Below are positions 1 to 8,873 of a stretch of 64,000 bases of DNA, piece by piece; positions within the stretch are counted from its first letter, which is position 1; each line of letters starts with the position of its first letter. Both the position numbers and the translations under genes were made by a program. The notes below the pieces were generated by a model, which ran no database searches, was not told the origin of the DNA, and saw nothing but the letters and a program-made list of their open reading frames with translations. Origin of the DNA: Streptomyces sp. KMM 9044 (GTDB lineage: Bacteria; Actinomycetota; Actinomycetes; Streptomycetales; Streptomycetaceae); assembly GCF_024701375.2 (NCBI RefSeq), contig NZ_CP113910.1, forward strand, positions 5,580,001 to 5,644,000. The letters run 5' to 3'.

Positions 1-665
1 ACCAGTTGAGCACCCAGCAGGTCGACGCGCTGAAGGAGATCCAGGACAAGCAGCGCGAGCTCGCCCAGCAGCGCTCCGAGGCCTCCGGAAAGCTCGAGGA
101 CCTCGCCTCCACCCGCACCGAACTGGGCAAGAAGAAGACGGAAGTCCAGGGCAAGCTCGGCGCCGCGCAGAAGCTGCTCAACACCCTCACCACCGAGGAG
201 AAGGCGCAGCTCGCCGAGGAGGAGGAGCGCGCCACCCGCGCCAGCGAGCGGGAGGTCCTCAAGGCCACCAGCACCGACACCGGCAGCTCCACTCCGGTCG
301 GCAGCGGCTCCGGCCGTGCCGGCGCCGCCTTCGCCGCCGCACAGAGCAAGCTCGGCTCCCCCTACGTCTACGGCGCCACCGGCCCGTCCTCCTATGACTG
401 CTCGGGCCTCACCTCCTGGGCCTACGCCCAGGCCGGCGTCGCCATCCCGCGTACCTCCGAGGCGCAGACCGGCGCGGGCACCAAGATCTACTCGGCGAGC
501 CAGCTCCAGGTCGGCGACCTGGTCTTCTTCTTCAACGACCTGCACCATGTGGGGCTCTATGCGGGCAACGGCCAGATCATCCACGCTCCGCGCAGCGGCA
601 CCGTCGTCCGTTACGAGTCGATGAACACCATCGGCGGCCCGTTCATGTTCGGCGTCCGCGTCTGA
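1..665 (+). CDS. NlpC/P60 (C40) peptidoglycan endopeptidase, 5' end outside window
   Basis: C-terminal part of a secreted wall hydrolase of the NlpC/P60 family, which cuts peptide stems of peptidoglycan outside the membrane. The reading frame is open from the window edge, so the true start and signal peptide lie upstream; the first in-frame TTG (position 6) sits inside the coiled coil and is not a start. Visible parts are a charged, Lys/Glu-rich coiled coil of about 85 residues, a Ser/Gly linker, then the catalytic domain with the nucleophile in YDCSGL (Cys codon at 399), and the HHVGLY and IIHAPR segments that supply the histidines. A second gene of the same architecture follows 187 bp downstream, so the two are probably tandem duplicates. 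The substrate bond cannot be told from sequence. Confidence 0.9.
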   Translation, partial: QLSTQQVDALKEIQDKQRELAQQRSEASGKLEDLASTRTELGKKKTEVQGKLGAAQKLLNTLTTEEKAQLAEEEERATRASEREVLKATSTDTGSSTPVGSGSGRAGAAFAAAQSKLGSPYVYGATGPSSYDCSGLTSWAYAQAGVAIPRTSEAQTGAGTKIYSASQLQVGDLVFFFNDLHHVGLYAGNGQIIHAPRSGTVVRYESMNTIGGPFMFGVRV

Positions 666-718
666 CGCTGTGCCGCGTGCCCCCGTTCGGGGGAATCGTG
701 GCACCGCCGGCCGACCCC

Positions 719-754
719 ACGCCCCGCCTGTGACCTGCGTCAGGGGCGGGGCGT
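719..754 (+). terminator. GC-rich hairpin terminator after the first NlpC/P60 gene
   Basis: A perfect 10-bp inverted repeat (ACGCCCCGCC at 719-728, its complement at 745-754) encloses a 16-nt loop. It starts 54 bp after the stop codon and lacks a T-run, as is usual in Streptomyces. It probably separates the two hydrolase genes into different transcripts. Confidence 0.55.
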
Positions 755-851
755 CACCGTGCGTGGCCGCCGCGGCCGTTGGTCGCCCGCCCGTCCTACG
801 GCTACTGTCTCCCGCGTTTCTTGTCCGCCAGCGGAAGGAGCGCGGTTCCCC

Positions 852-1868
852 GTGGGGTCCCATCGCCGCCTTGAACCGTCCCCCGGCCCCGGCCGGGGCA
901 CCACCGTCACCGTCGGCCTCCTGTCCGCGGCGGCAGCCGCCCTCGGAGCCGTACCGGCCACGGCCACCCCGCACGAGGATCTCAGGGCCACGGTGGACCG
1001 CCTCTACGAGGAGGCCGAGCGGGCGACCGAGGCGTACAACAAGGCCGACGAGCGCGCGGACACCCTGCGGGGTCAGGTCAACACGGCCCAGGACGAGATC
1101 GCCCGGCAGCAGGAGCGTGTCAACACCGTGCGGGAGTCGCTGGGCTCGCTGGCCGGCGCCCAGTACCGCTCCGGCGGGCTCGACCCGTCCCTCGCGCTGC
1201 TGTTCTCCGACGACCCCGGGGACTACCTCGAGCGGGCCTCGGTGCTCGACCGACTCACCGCCCGCCAGGACGGTGAGCTGAGGGAACTCCAGGAGGCGGC
1301 ACGCTCCCTGGACCAGGACCGCGCGGAGGCCTCCCGCAAGCTGGGCGAGCTGGACCGCAGCCGCAAGGCGGTCGCCGCCCACAAGAAGACCGTCGAGCGC
1401 AAACTCGCCCAGGCCCGGCGGCTGCTCAACACCCTCCCCGACGACGAGCGCGCCGCGCACGAGCGGAGCGCCCGTTCCGGCCGAGGCGGTCCGCCCGTGC
1501 CGGACGGCGCCGCCGCCGTCTCCGGCCGGGCGGCAGCCGCCGTCGCCGCCGCCCGCTCCGCCCTCGGCAAGCCCTACGTCTGGGGTGCCAACGGGCCCTC
1601 CGGCTTCGACTGCTCCGGCCTGATGCAGTGGTCGTACGCGCAGGCGGGGATCGCCCTCCCGCGCACCTCGCAGGCCCAGCGCCACGCGGGCACACAGGTC
1701 CCGCTCGCCCAGGCCCGGCCCGGCGACCTGGTCGTCTACCGCCCCGACGGCAGCCACGTGGGCATGTACATGGGCAACGGCCAAGTGATCCACGCCCCCT
1801 ACCCCGGCGCCCCCGTGCGCTACGACCCGGTGGGCATGATGCCCGTCTCGTCGGTCACGAGGGTCTGA
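852..1868 (+). CDS. NlpC/P60 (C40) secreted peptidoglycan endopeptidase
   Basis: Secreted wall endopeptidase of 338 aa. The GTG at 852 is chosen because a GGAAGGAG ribosome site precedes it and the first residues then form a signal sequence: a basic stretch (SHRR), a hydrophobic Leu/Ala core and an Ala-rich cleavage region near residue 40. The frame stays open upstream to 759, but without signal character. Residues about 45-225 form a long coiled coil typical of the RipA/PcsB-like N-terminal module, and the last 115 residues are the NlpC/P60 domain. The catalytic Cys is residue 254 in FDCSGL, with His302 in SHVGMY and His314 in VIHAPY. Such enzymes release daughter walls or remodel wall at spore septa. 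The role here is inferred from the family only. Confidence 0.9.
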   Translation: MGSHRRLEPSPGPGRGTTVTVGLLSAAAAALGAVPATATPHEDLRATVDRLYEEAERATEAYNKADERADTLRGQVNTAQDEIARQQERVNTVRESLGSLAGAQYRSGGLDPSLALLFSDDPGDYLERASVLDRLTARQDGELRELQEAARSLDQDRAEASRKLGELDRSRKAVAAHKKTVERKLAQARRLLNTLPDDERAAHERSARSGRGGPPVPDGAAAVSGRAAAAVAAARSALGKPYVWGANGPSGFDCSGLMQWSYAQAGIALPRTSQAQRHAGTQVPLAQARPGDLVVYRPDGSHVGMYMGNGQVIHAPYPGAPVRYDPVGMMPVSSVTRV

Positions 1869-1931
1869 AGCGGGGCGGGCAGGGGCCGGGCGGGCTGACC
1901 TGAGCGGTCCGGCGGCCGTACCCTCACAAGG

Positions 1932-3134
1932 GTGGCTGGTCGAAGGCGGGTGCCCGGGGTGCCGGTGGCGGCGCGATGTTTGCTGCTCGTCTCCCTGCTC
2001 GTCGCCCTGGTCGCGTGCGGCCAGGGGCCGGCCGTCGACAGCGTCCGCGCCGAGGTGCAGGCGCTGCTCGACCAGCGGGCCGACGCCGTGCTCGGTCATG
2101 ACGCCGCGGCCTACTCCCGCACCGGCACCCGGGCCGGGTACGACAGCCTGAGTGAGGTACCCCTGGCCGACTGGAGCTACCGGGTCACCGACGTGCACCG
2201 CACCGGTGACACCGCCACCGCCGACGTCGACCTCGGATACCGCGTCGAAGGCTACGACCGGGCCCCCGTCACCACCGCCCGCACCCTGCGTCTGAGCCGG
2301 GACGAGGCCGGCCGGTGGTCCGTCGACTCCGACCGGCCCGCCGGGACGTCCGGCCGCCAGCTGTGGGACCAGGGCACGGTGCGTGCCGTGCACGGTGAAC
2401 GGAGCCTGGTGCTCGGCGTCGGCCAGCCCGACGTGAAGCTGCGCGACTACGCCGCACTGGCCGACCACGCGGTGCCCGCCGTGTCGGACGCGTGGGGGCC
2501 CGGCTGGGCACGGCGCGTCGTCGTCCTGGTTCCGGGGTCCCTGGAGGACATGGCGGGACTGCTGGGCTCGCCCGCCTCCTCCTACCGGGGGATCGCTGCC
2601 GTCACCACCGGCGAGACCGGCGCCGGCGCGCAGGCGCCCGCGGACCGCGTCATCGTCAACCCGGACGCCTTCGGGATGCTCGGCGACCCGGGCCGGCAGG
2701 TCGTCGTCACCCACGAGACCACCCATGTCGCCACCCGCGCGCACACCACCGCCGCGACCCCGCTGTGGCTGTCGGAGGGTTTCGCCGACTGGGTCGGCTA
2801 CCGGGGCGGCGACCGCCTTCCGGCCGAGGCGGCGCCGGAACTCGCCCGCGCGGTGAGCCACGGCGAGGTGCCCGCCGGGCTGCCGGCCGACGAGGACTTC
2901 GGCTTCACGGGCGACGCCGACGGCCTCGCCCGCGCCTACGAGAGCGGCTGGATGGCCTGCCGCCTCATCGCCGAGCGCTGGGGCGAGGAACGCCTCGGCG
3001 CGTTCTACCGGACGGTGGGCGCGCACGGGCAGCGGGACGGCGCGGTTCAGGACGCGATGCAACGGGTCCTCGGTACCACCCCGGAGGAGTTCACCATGGA
3101 ATGGCAGGCCTATCTGCGCGAGCAGTTCGACTGA
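1932..3134 (+). CDS. Lipoprotein zinc metalloprotease (gluzincin-like, HETTH)
   Basis: 400-residue putative lipoprotein. Basic N-terminal residues are followed by a Leu/Val-rich stretch and the lipobox LVAC (Cys at about residue 29), so the mature protein should be anchored to the outer face of the membrane. The C-terminal half carries the zinc motif HETTH at residues 261-265 and LSEGFADW with Glu282 about 20 residues later, the spacing seen in gluzincins (M1/M61-like or DUF peptidase_MA families). The N-terminal half, with an RLSRDEAGRW segment, looks like an NTF2/SnoaL-like accessory domain. The GTG at 1932 is the first usable start; no strong Shine-Dalgarno is present. It is 63 bp downstream of the NlpC/P60 gene and convergent with the next gene. 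The substrate is unknown. Confidence 0.75.
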   Translation: MAGRRRVPGVPVAARCLLLVSLLVALVACGQGPAVDSVRAEVQALLDQRADAVLGHDAAAYSRTGTRAGYDSLSEVPLADWSYRVTDVHRTGDTATADVDLGYRVEGYDRAPVTTARTLRLSRDEAGRWSVDSDRPAGTSGRQLWDQGTVRAVHGERSLVLGVGQPDVKLRDYAALADHAVPAVSDAWGPGWARRVVVLVPGSLEDMAGLLGSPASSYRGIAAVTTGETGAGAQAPADRVIVNPDAFGMLGDPGRQVVVTHETTHVATRAHTTAATPLWLSEGFADWVGYRGGDRLPAEAAPELARAVSHGEVPAGLPADEDFGFTGDADGLARAYESGWMACRLIAERWGEERLGAFYRTVGAHGQRDGAVQDAMQRVLGTTPEEFTMEWQAYLREQFD

Positions 3135-3178
3135 GGAACGGGAACAGGCCCGGGGGCGGGATCGGGGGGAGTCCGGGT

Positions 3179-4444
3179 TCAAGGGGCCTTCGCGGCGTGG
3201 GCCTCCGCAGCCGGAGCGGGGGCCGGGGCGGCCGGGAGGCCGGGGGCGACCGTCGAGCGCCACAGTGTGCGGGCGGCGAGGAACGTGGCCGCCACCAGCA
3301 GGCCGTTGCGCACGAACAGCAGGGTGACGCCGAGCGCGTCACTGGCCACGACGTGCGCGAACCACAACGGGAACTCGAGCACCGTCACGAACGACGCGAC
3401 CAGCACCAGGGCCACCGGCAGCCGCATCCGGCTCTCGCGACGGCACAGACAGACCGCGGCGAGCCCGACCAGCCACACCATGTACTGCGGGCTGATCACC
3501 CGGCTGGTGGTGGTGAACATCAGCACTGCCACGAACGCGGCGTCGACGAAGGTGTGCGCCTCGAAACGGCGGGCCGTCAGCCGCCACAGCAGCAGCCAGG
3601 CCAGCGCCGCCCCGCTCAGGAACATCGCGCCCGCGCTGACCCACTCCACGTACGGGCCGAGGAACTCCACCGAGCCGTAGTTCAGCAGCACCTCACCGTC
3701 CCAGCCGTAGTGCCGGGCGACGTGGAAGACCAGCGCGCCCAGCGACTCCACCTCTGTGCCCCGGTCGCGCTGGGACCCCAGGAACGCGAACGCGCCCGGC
3801 ATCAGCGCCGCGAACACGGCCGCCACACCGGTCCCGGTCACCACGGCCGAAACCCACGCGGAACGCCGGCGGACACCGAGCAGCAGCATCGCAGGCCACA
3901 CCTTCAGCAGCGCACCGAACGTCGCCAGCGCCCCCAGCAGCCGGGGACGCCGGGTCCCGGCCAGCAGCGCGGCCACCGCCACCGCGGTCACCATCACGTC
4001 GTAGCGGGCGTAAACCGTCGGCCCGAGCAGCGGTACACCCGCCACCCACACCCAGGCACCGAGCCGGGTCCGGTCCGGCCGTCCGCCCGCGTACAGCAGC
4101 AGGGCCAGGGTGGCCAGGTCGGCGAGGAACACCAGGACGAAGAACGCGGTCGCGTACTCCAGGAACGGCAGCAGACCGGGAGAGAGGACCGCCAGGGCCG
4201 CCGCGGGCGGGTACTGCCAGGTGACGTCGTCCAGCGGGAACGTTCCGGTGCGCAGGACGTCGTACCACTCCTGGTAGATCACGGACACGTCACTGGTGAC
4301 GTCAGGGCCGGGGAAGACGACCACCTTCAGGACGAACAACAGCAGCAGCGCTCTCGTCACGCCCCACACCAGCAGAGGCCGGAAGAGAGCCTGCCGGCGC
4401 ACCGGCGGCCGGGCCGGGGACCCGCGCCAGCCTGCCGTGTCCAC
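3179..4444 (-). CDS. GT87-type (DUF2029) polytopic membrane glycosyltransferase
   Basis: About 421 residues with roughly ten hydrophobic helices. An acidic YQEWYDVL segment and WQYPPAA lie in the first extracytoplasmic loop, the pattern of polyprenyl-phosphate-mannose-dependent alpha-mannosyltransferases (GT87, PimE-like, DUF2029). Such enzymes add mannose to lipid or glycan acceptors on the outer face of the membrane. The GTG whose complement is 4442-4444 is preferred because AGGGA precedes it and the first helix then follows within about 20 residues; the frame is open to 4522. It diverges from a PimB-like cytoplasmic mannosyltransferase across about 130 bp, which suggests related roles in phosphatidylinositol mannoside or lipoglycan synthesis (inference). 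The acceptor cannot be read from sequence. Confidence 0.8.
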   Translation of the reverse strand: MDTAGWRGSPARPPVRRQALFRPLLVWGVTRALLLLFVLKVVVFPGPDVTSDVSVIYQEWYDVLRTGTFPLDDVTWQYPPAAALAVLSPGLLPFLEYATAFFVLVFLADLATLALLLYAGGRPDRTRLGAWVWVAGVPLLGPTVYARYDVMVTAVAVAALLAGTRRPRLLGALATFGALLKVWPAMLLLGVRRRSAWVSAVVTGTGVAAVFAALMPGAFAFLGSQRDRGTEVESLGALVFHVARHYGWDGEVLLNYGSVEFLGPYVEWVSAGAMFLSGAALAWLLLWRLTARRFEAHTFVDAAFVAVLMFTTTSRVISPQYMVWLVGLAAVCLCRRESRMRLPVALVLVASFVTVLEFPLWFAHVVASDALGVTLLFVRNGLLVAATFLAARTLWRSTVAPGLPAAPAPAPAAEAHAAKAP

Positions 4445-4562
4445 GTGATCCCTGCCCGTCCCTGTGTGTCCGTGTGAGGTCCTGAGGGGCCATGATGTCC
4501 CGCGCCCCTGTGAGAGTGCCACAGCGGGCTGCCGCGCCCGCGGACCGGAGGCACCGGTTCGG

Positions 4563-4568
4563 TAGGGT
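4563..4568 (+). promoter_or_regulatory. Candidate -10 (TAGGGT) for the PimB-like gene
   Basis: TAGGGT fits the TANNNT pattern of the principal sigma factor and lies 8 nt before the ATG at 4577, predicting a leaderless or nearly leaderless transcript. No Shine-Dalgarno is present. Confidence 0.45.
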
Positions 4569-4576
4569 CTGCCTCA

Positions 4577-5746
4577 ATGCACAAGACGTTGATCGTGACC
4601 AACGACTTCCCGCCCAGACCGGGCGGTATCCAGGCGTTCCTGCACAACATGGCGCTGCGGCTGGATCCCGCACAGCTCGTCGTGTACGCCTCGACCTGGA
4701 AACGCTCCCGGGAAGGCGTCCGGGCGACGGCCGTCTTCGACGCCGAGCAGCCCTTCACCGTCGTACGCGCCCGTACTCCGATGCTGCTGCCGACCCCGCA
4801 GGCGACCCGGCAGGCCGTCGGGCTGCTGCGCGAACACGGCTGCACCTCGGTCTGGTTCGGGGCGGCCGCGCCGCTCGGACTGATGGCACCGGCGCTGCGC
4901 CGGGCGGGCGCCGAGCAGATCGTGGCCACCACCCACGGCCACGAGGCGGGCTGGGCGCAGCTGCCCGCGGCCCGGCAACTGCTGCGCCGGATCGGGGAGT
5001 CCACGGACACGATCACCTACCTCGGCGAGTACACACGCTCGCGGATCGCCGGCGTGCTCATGCCCGAGGCTGCCGCGCGGATGGCACAGTTGCCGCCCGG
5101 GGTCGACGAGAAGACCTTCCACCCCGGCTCCGGCGGCGACGAGGTCCGGGCCGGGCTCGGCCTGACGGACCGTCCGGTGGTCGTCTGCGTCTCCCGGCTG
5201 GTGCCGCGCAAGGGACAGGACACGCTGATCCGCGCGATGCCCGCGATCCTCGCCGCCGAGCCGGACGCCGTGCTGCTGATCGTCGGCGGCGGGCCCTACG
5301 AGAAGGACCTGCGCCGGCTCGCGCACGACACCGGGGTGGCCGGCTCCGTACGCTTCACCGGCGCCGTGCCCTGGTCCGAGCTGCCCGCCCACTACGGCGC
5401 CGGCGACGTCTTCGCGATGCCGTGCAGGACCCGGCGCGGGGGACTGGACGTCGAAGGGCTCGGGATCGTCTATTTGGAGGCCTCCGCGACCGGCCTGCCC
5501 GTCGTCGCCGGCGACTCGGGCGGCGCCCCCGACGCGGTCCTCGACGGAGAGACCGGCTGGGTCGTCCGCGGCGACACCCCCGCCGAGTCCGCCGACCGCA
5601 TCGTCGCCCTCCTCGCCGACCCCGGACTCCGCCGCCGCATGGGTGAACGGGGCCGGGCCTGGGTCGAGGAGCGATGGCGCTGGGATCTTCTGGCGGAAAC
5701 ACTGAAGACCCTGCTCCAGTCCAGAACCGGACCCTCCGGCGTCTGA
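4577..5746 (+). CDS. GT4 mannosyltransferase, PimB-like (phosphatidylinositol mannoside pathway)
   Basis: Cytoplasmic GT-B glycosyltransferase of family 4, 389 aa, close to the length of mycobacterial PimB' (Rv2188c), which adds a second mannose to PIM1. Visible features are the N-terminal acceptor loop NDFPPRPGGIQ, the donor-domain strand LLIVGGGPYE, and the retaining-GT signature EGLGIVYLE followed by GLPVVAGDSGGAP. It starts at the ATG at 4577 with no ribosome site and a -10-like hexamer 8 nt upstream. It is divergent from the GT87 membrane enzyme. PimB' is the most likely assignment from length and motifs, but related GT4 enzymes such as MshA or MgtA cannot be excluded by eye. Confidence 0.75.
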   Translation: MHKTLIVTNDFPPRPGGIQAFLHNMALRLDPAQLVVYASTWKRSREGVRATAVFDAEQPFTVVRARTPMLLPTPQATRQAVGLLREHGCTSVWFGAAAPLGLMAPALRRAGAEQIVATTHGHEAGWAQLPAARQLLRRIGESTDTITYLGEYTRSRIAGVLMPEAAARMAQLPPGVDEKTFHPGSGGDEVRAGLGLTDRPVVVCVSRLVPRKGQDTLIRAMPAILAAEPDAVLLIVGGGPYEKDLRRLAHDTGVAGSVRFTGAVPWSELPAHYGAGDVFAMPCRTRRGGLDVEGLGIVYLEASATGLPVVAGDSGGAPDAVLDGETGWVVRGDTPAESADRIVALLADPGLRRRMGERGRAWVEERWRWDLLAETLKTLLQSRTGPSGV

Positions 5747-5778
5747 GGAGGGGGAGGAGCGGGGAAGAGCGGGGGCCA

Positions 5779-5793
5779 GGGGGCAGCGCCCCC
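5779..5793. terminator. GGGGGC-AGC-GCCCCC hairpin between convergent genes
   Basis: A 6-bp perfect GC stem with a 3-nt loop lies between the convergent GT4 gene and the acyl-CoA synthetase. This type of short GC hairpin is common at convergent gene ends in Streptomyces and can act in both directions. Confidence 0.4.
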
Positions 5794-5834
5794 GGGGTCG
5801 GGAAAGGGAAGGGGCGGTGGGGGCGAAAGAATCC

Positions 5835-7646
5835 CTACTTCGAGTAGATCGCCTCGACCTCATGGGCGAAGTCCTTCGCCACCACGTTCCGCTTCAGCTT
5901 CAACGACGGAGTCAGATGCCCCGACTCCTCCGTGAACTGGGAAGGCAGCACCCGGAACTTCCGCACCGACTCCGCCTTGGAAACCGCCGCGTTCCCGTCG
6001 TCGACGGCATCCTGGACCGCTGCCAGCAGTTCGGGGTCCTCGCTCAGCGACGCCGCCGTCGACCCCTCCGGCTTCCCGTGCTCCGCCGCCCAGAGCCCCA
6101 GGAACTCGTCGTCGAGCGTGATCAGCGCGCCCACGAACGGCCGTCCGTCGCCGACGACCATGCACTCCGCGACCAGCGCGTGCGCGCGGATCCGGTCCTC
6201 GATCACCGCCGGGGCGACGTTCTTGCCGCCCGCCGTGACGAGTATCTCCTTCTTGCGGCCGGTGATCCGCAGGTACCCGTCCTCGTCGAGGGTGCCGATG
6301 TCACCGGTGTGGAACCAGCCGTCGGCAAGCGCCTCCGCGGTCGCGGCCGGGTTGTTCCAGTACTCCGTGAACAGGTGCTCGCCGTGCAGCAGCACCTCGC
6401 CGTCGTCGGCGATGCGGACCACCGAGCCGGGCAGCGGCTGCCCGACCGTGCCGATCTTCTGACGGTCCCAGGGGTTGAACGTGGTGGCCGCGCAGGACTC
6501 GGTGAGCCCGTAGCCCTCCAGCACGGTGAAACCGATGCCGCGGAAGAAGTGGCCGAGGCGCTCGCCCAGCGGGGCGCCGCCGGAGATGGCGGCCTCGCCG
6601 CGCCCGCCGAGCACCGCGCGCAGCTTGCCGTACACGAGTTTGTCGAACACCCTGTACTTGATCTTCAGGCCGAGGGACGGCCCCGAGGGCGTGTCCAGCG
6701 CCTTGCTGTACGCGATCGCGGTGTCCGCCGCCTTGTCGAAGATCTGGCCCTTGCCGTCGGCCTGGGCCTTGGCGCGTGCCGAGTTGTAGACCTTCTCGAA
6801 GACCCGCGGCACGCCCAGGATCAGCGTCGGCCGGAACGCGGCCAGTTCGTCGGTGAGCTGTCTGATGTCGGGGACGCAGCCCAGCTTGATCGGCGCGATC
6901 ATCGGCGCGATCTGCACCAGCCGGCCGAAGACGTGCGCGAGCGGGAGGAAGAGCAGGACCGAACACTCGCCGGTCCGGAACAGGGGACGCAGCCGTTCCA
7001 CGACGTTGCCGCACTCGGCGAAGAAGGTGCGGTGGGTGAGCACACAGCCCTTGGGGCGGCCGGTGGTGCCGGAGGTGTAGATGATGGTCGCCGGGTCGTC
7101 GGCCCCGGCGACGGAGCTGCGTTCCTCGACCGTCTCGTCGGTGACGTCCCGGCCGAGGACGCCCAGTTCCTCGACCGCGCCGCCCTCGCCCGTGCCGCGG
7201 TCGATCTGCCACACGTGCTTCAGCGTCGGCAGCCGGTCGCGCACCGCGTCGACCGTGGCCGCGTGAGAGTCCGACTCGACCACACAGGCGGTGGCGCCGG
7301 AGTCGCCGAGGATCCAGGCCACCTGCTCCGGTGAACTCGTCTCGTACACCGGCACCGTGACCGCGCCGGCGCTCCAGATCGCGAAGTCGAGCAGCGTCCA
7401 CTCGTAGCGGGTGCGCGACATCAGGGCGACCCGCTCGCCGGGCCGGACTCCGGAGGCGATGAGCCCCTTGGCGGCGGTTCGTACCTCGGCGAGGAAGGCG
7501 GTGGCCGTCACGTCCTGCCACACGCCACCGGCCTTGCGGGCGATGACGGCCACATCGGGGTGCTGCGCGGCGTTTCTGCGGACTATGTCGGTCAGATTGC
7601 CGTCCGCAGGGACCTCGTACAAAGCCGGAAGGCTGAACTCGCGCAA
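5835..7646 (-). CDS. Long-chain fatty acid-CoA ligase (FadD-type, AMP-binding)
   Basis: 603-residue adenylate-forming enzyme that activates fatty acids with ATP and CoA in the cytoplasm. Motifs in order: the P-loop IIYTSGTTGRPKGC, the A5 motif GYGLTESCAATTFN, GWFHTGDIG (A7), ITGRKKEILVTAGGKNVAP (A8) and a C-terminal Lys in SLKLKRN. The start is taken as TTG at 7644-7646 because AAGAGGAG stands 8 nt upstream and the protein then begins MREFSLPALYE; the longer open frame upstream is basic and unlike the family. The insert length (about 600 aa) fits FadD15-type synthetases of actinomycetes. It is convergent with the PimB-like gene and monocistronic. Confidence 0.92.
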   Translation of the reverse strand: MREFSLPALYEVPADGNLTDIVRRNAAQHPDVAVIARKAGGVWQDVTATAFLAEVRTAAKGLIASGVRPGERVALMSRTRYEWTLLDFAIWSAGAVTVPVYETSSPEQVAWILGDSGATACVVESDSHAATVDAVRDRLPTLKHVWQIDRGTGEGGAVEELGVLGRDVTDETVEERSSVAGADDPATIIYTSGTTGRPKGCVLTHRTFFAECGNVVERLRPLFRTGECSVLLFLPLAHVFGRLVQIAPMIAPIKLGCVPDIRQLTDELAAFRPTLILGVPRVFEKVYNSARAKAQADGKGQIFDKAADTAIAYSKALDTPSGPSLGLKIKYRVFDKLVYGKLRAVLGGRGEAAISGGAPLGERLGHFFRGIGFTVLEGYGLTESCAATTFNPWDRQKIGTVGQPLPGSVVRIADDGEVLLHGEHLFTEYWNNPAATAEALADGWFHTGDIGTLDEDGYLRITGRKKEILVTAGGKNVAPAVIEDRIRAHALVAECMVVGDGRPFVGALITLDDEFLGLWAAEHGKPEGSTAASLSEDPELLAAVQDAVDDGNAAVSKAESVRKFRVLPSQFTEESGHLTPSLKLKRNVVAKDFAHEVEAIYSK

Positions 7647-7954
7647 GACTGCTGCTCCTCTTAGGGCGCCGGCGCCACGACGGTGTGCGATGCGACGACG
7701 GTGCGGTCCAAGGCTGGGCGGGTGCTCGGGAATCACCTGTTGAAATCCTGAGCACGACTGGACCGCCCGGACGTTACCCGCCGGTATGGCCGGAACGACA
7801 GGGGGTCCGACGAGATGTTCGCTGCGTCACACAAGGTGGTGAACGGGTTGATTGCTATCGCGCACAGTAGTCCACGCCCCTGAGAGGGAGCCAGTAAGCG
7901 CAGGTCCGGCCGCCACTGTTCACAAGGGCCGCCCTCTGGCTACGCTTGATCGCC
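7647..7954. other. 308-bp divergent intergenic region
   Basis: The region lies between the acyl-CoA synthetase (leftward) and the phosphoesterase (rightward). It contains the AAGAGGAG ribosome site of the former and a TACGCT -10-like hexamer just before the latter. A leftward TAACGT hexamer (complement near 7773) is a weak promoter candidate. I see no credible small gene or long repeat. Confidence 0.5.
7941..7946 (+). promoter_or_regulatory. Candidate -10 (TACGCT) for the phosphoesterase
   Basis: TACGCT lies 8 nt before the ATG at 7955, with a weak TGTTCA -35 candidate at 7917-7922 (18-bp spacer). It predicts a leaderless mRNA, in keeping with the missing Shine-Dalgarno. Confidence 0.45.
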
Positions 7955-8752
7955 ATGGCATCCACACCGGCCGGAAACCGCCGTACGCGCGTTCACGTGG
8001 TCAGCGACGTCCACGGCAACGCCCGCGACCTGGCCACGGCCGGTGAGGGCGCCGACGCCCTGATCTGTCTGGGCGACCTGGTGCTCTTCCTGGACTACGC
8101 CGACCACTCGCGCGGCATCTTCCCCGACCTGTTCGGCACCGAGAACGCCGACCGCATCGTGGAACTGCGCACCGCGCGGCGCTTCGAGGAGGCACGCGCC
8201 TTCCAGACCCGGCTGTGGGCGGGCATCGGCGCGGACCGTGCGGCGGCGATCCAGAAGGCGGTGCGGGGGCAGTACGCCGAGATGTTCGCCGCCTTCCCCA
8301 CCCCCACGTACGCCACGTACGGCAATGTCGACATCCCGGCCTTGTGGCCGGAGTACGCCGGGCCGGGCACCACCGTCCTCGACGGCGAGCGGGTGGAGAT
8401 CGGCGGTCGGGTCTTCGGCTTCGTCGGCGGCGGACTGCGCACGCCCATGCGCACGCCGTACGAAATCGGCGACGAGGAGTACGCGGCGAAGATCGAGGCC
8501 GTCGGCGAGGTCGACGTGCTGTGCACGCACATTCCGCCGGAGGTTCCGGAACTGGTGTACGACACCGTCGCGCGCCGTTTCGAGCGCGGCAGCCGCGCCC
8601 TGCTGGACGCCATCCACCGCACCCGGCCCCGGTACGCGCTGTTCGGGCATGTGCACCAGCCGCTGGTCCGGCGCATGCGGGTCGGGGCCACCGAATGCGT
8701 GAACGTGGGGCACTTCGCGAGCCGCGGCCGGCCCTGGGTGCTCGAGTGGTGA
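7955..8752 (+). CDS. Calcineurin-like metallophosphoesterase
   Basis: 265-residue cytoplasmic phosphoesterase. Metal-ligand blocks appear in the family order: VVSDVHGN (residues about 16-23), GDLVLFLDY, YGNVD, VLCTHIPPE and LFGHVHQP, matching the five calcineurin-like motifs that bind two metal ions. The substrate is unknown; members include cyclic-nucleotide and nucleotide phosphodiesterases. The ATG at 7955 is preferred to the in-frame TTG at 7946 because it follows a -10-like hexamer. It precedes an SRPBCC gene by 121 bp, with the glkA block downstream, and similar synteny is known in Streptomyces. No signal peptide or membrane segment is visible. Confidence 0.85.
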   Translation: MASTPAGNRRTRVHVVSDVHGNARDLATAGEGADALICLGDLVLFLDYADHSRGIFPDLFGTENADRIVELRTARRFEEARAFQTRLWAGIGADRAAAIQKAVRGQYAEMFAAFPTPTYATYGNVDIPALWPEYAGPGTTVLDGERVEIGGRVFGFVGGGLRTPMRTPYEIGDEEYAAKIEAVGEVDVLCTHIPPEVPELVYDTVARRFERGSRALLDAIHRTRPRYALFGHVHQPLVRRMRVGATECVNVGHFASRGRPWVLEW

Positions 8753-8873
8753 GGATGTCCCAGGTCGGGTGACCTGCCCCGGCGGGGTGCGCGATAGCCT
8801 TCCGCTGCACGGGCGTGCGCGTGGGCCACGCACGGCGATCCGACTACGGCCCGCATCCGGAGGAGCCACGGCG

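Noticed and set aside
3267..4268. Long open frames on both strands across the GT87 gene
   Set aside because: They are shadows of the GC3-biased minus-strand gene; their translations are Arg/Pro-rich or His/Gln-rich without domains.
5817..7334. 505-codon plus-strand frame antisense to the acyl-CoA synthetase
   Set aside because: The translation (runs of RHRAG, LRQHP, VEHP) lacks any family feature, while the minus strand encodes a complete AMP-binding enzyme.
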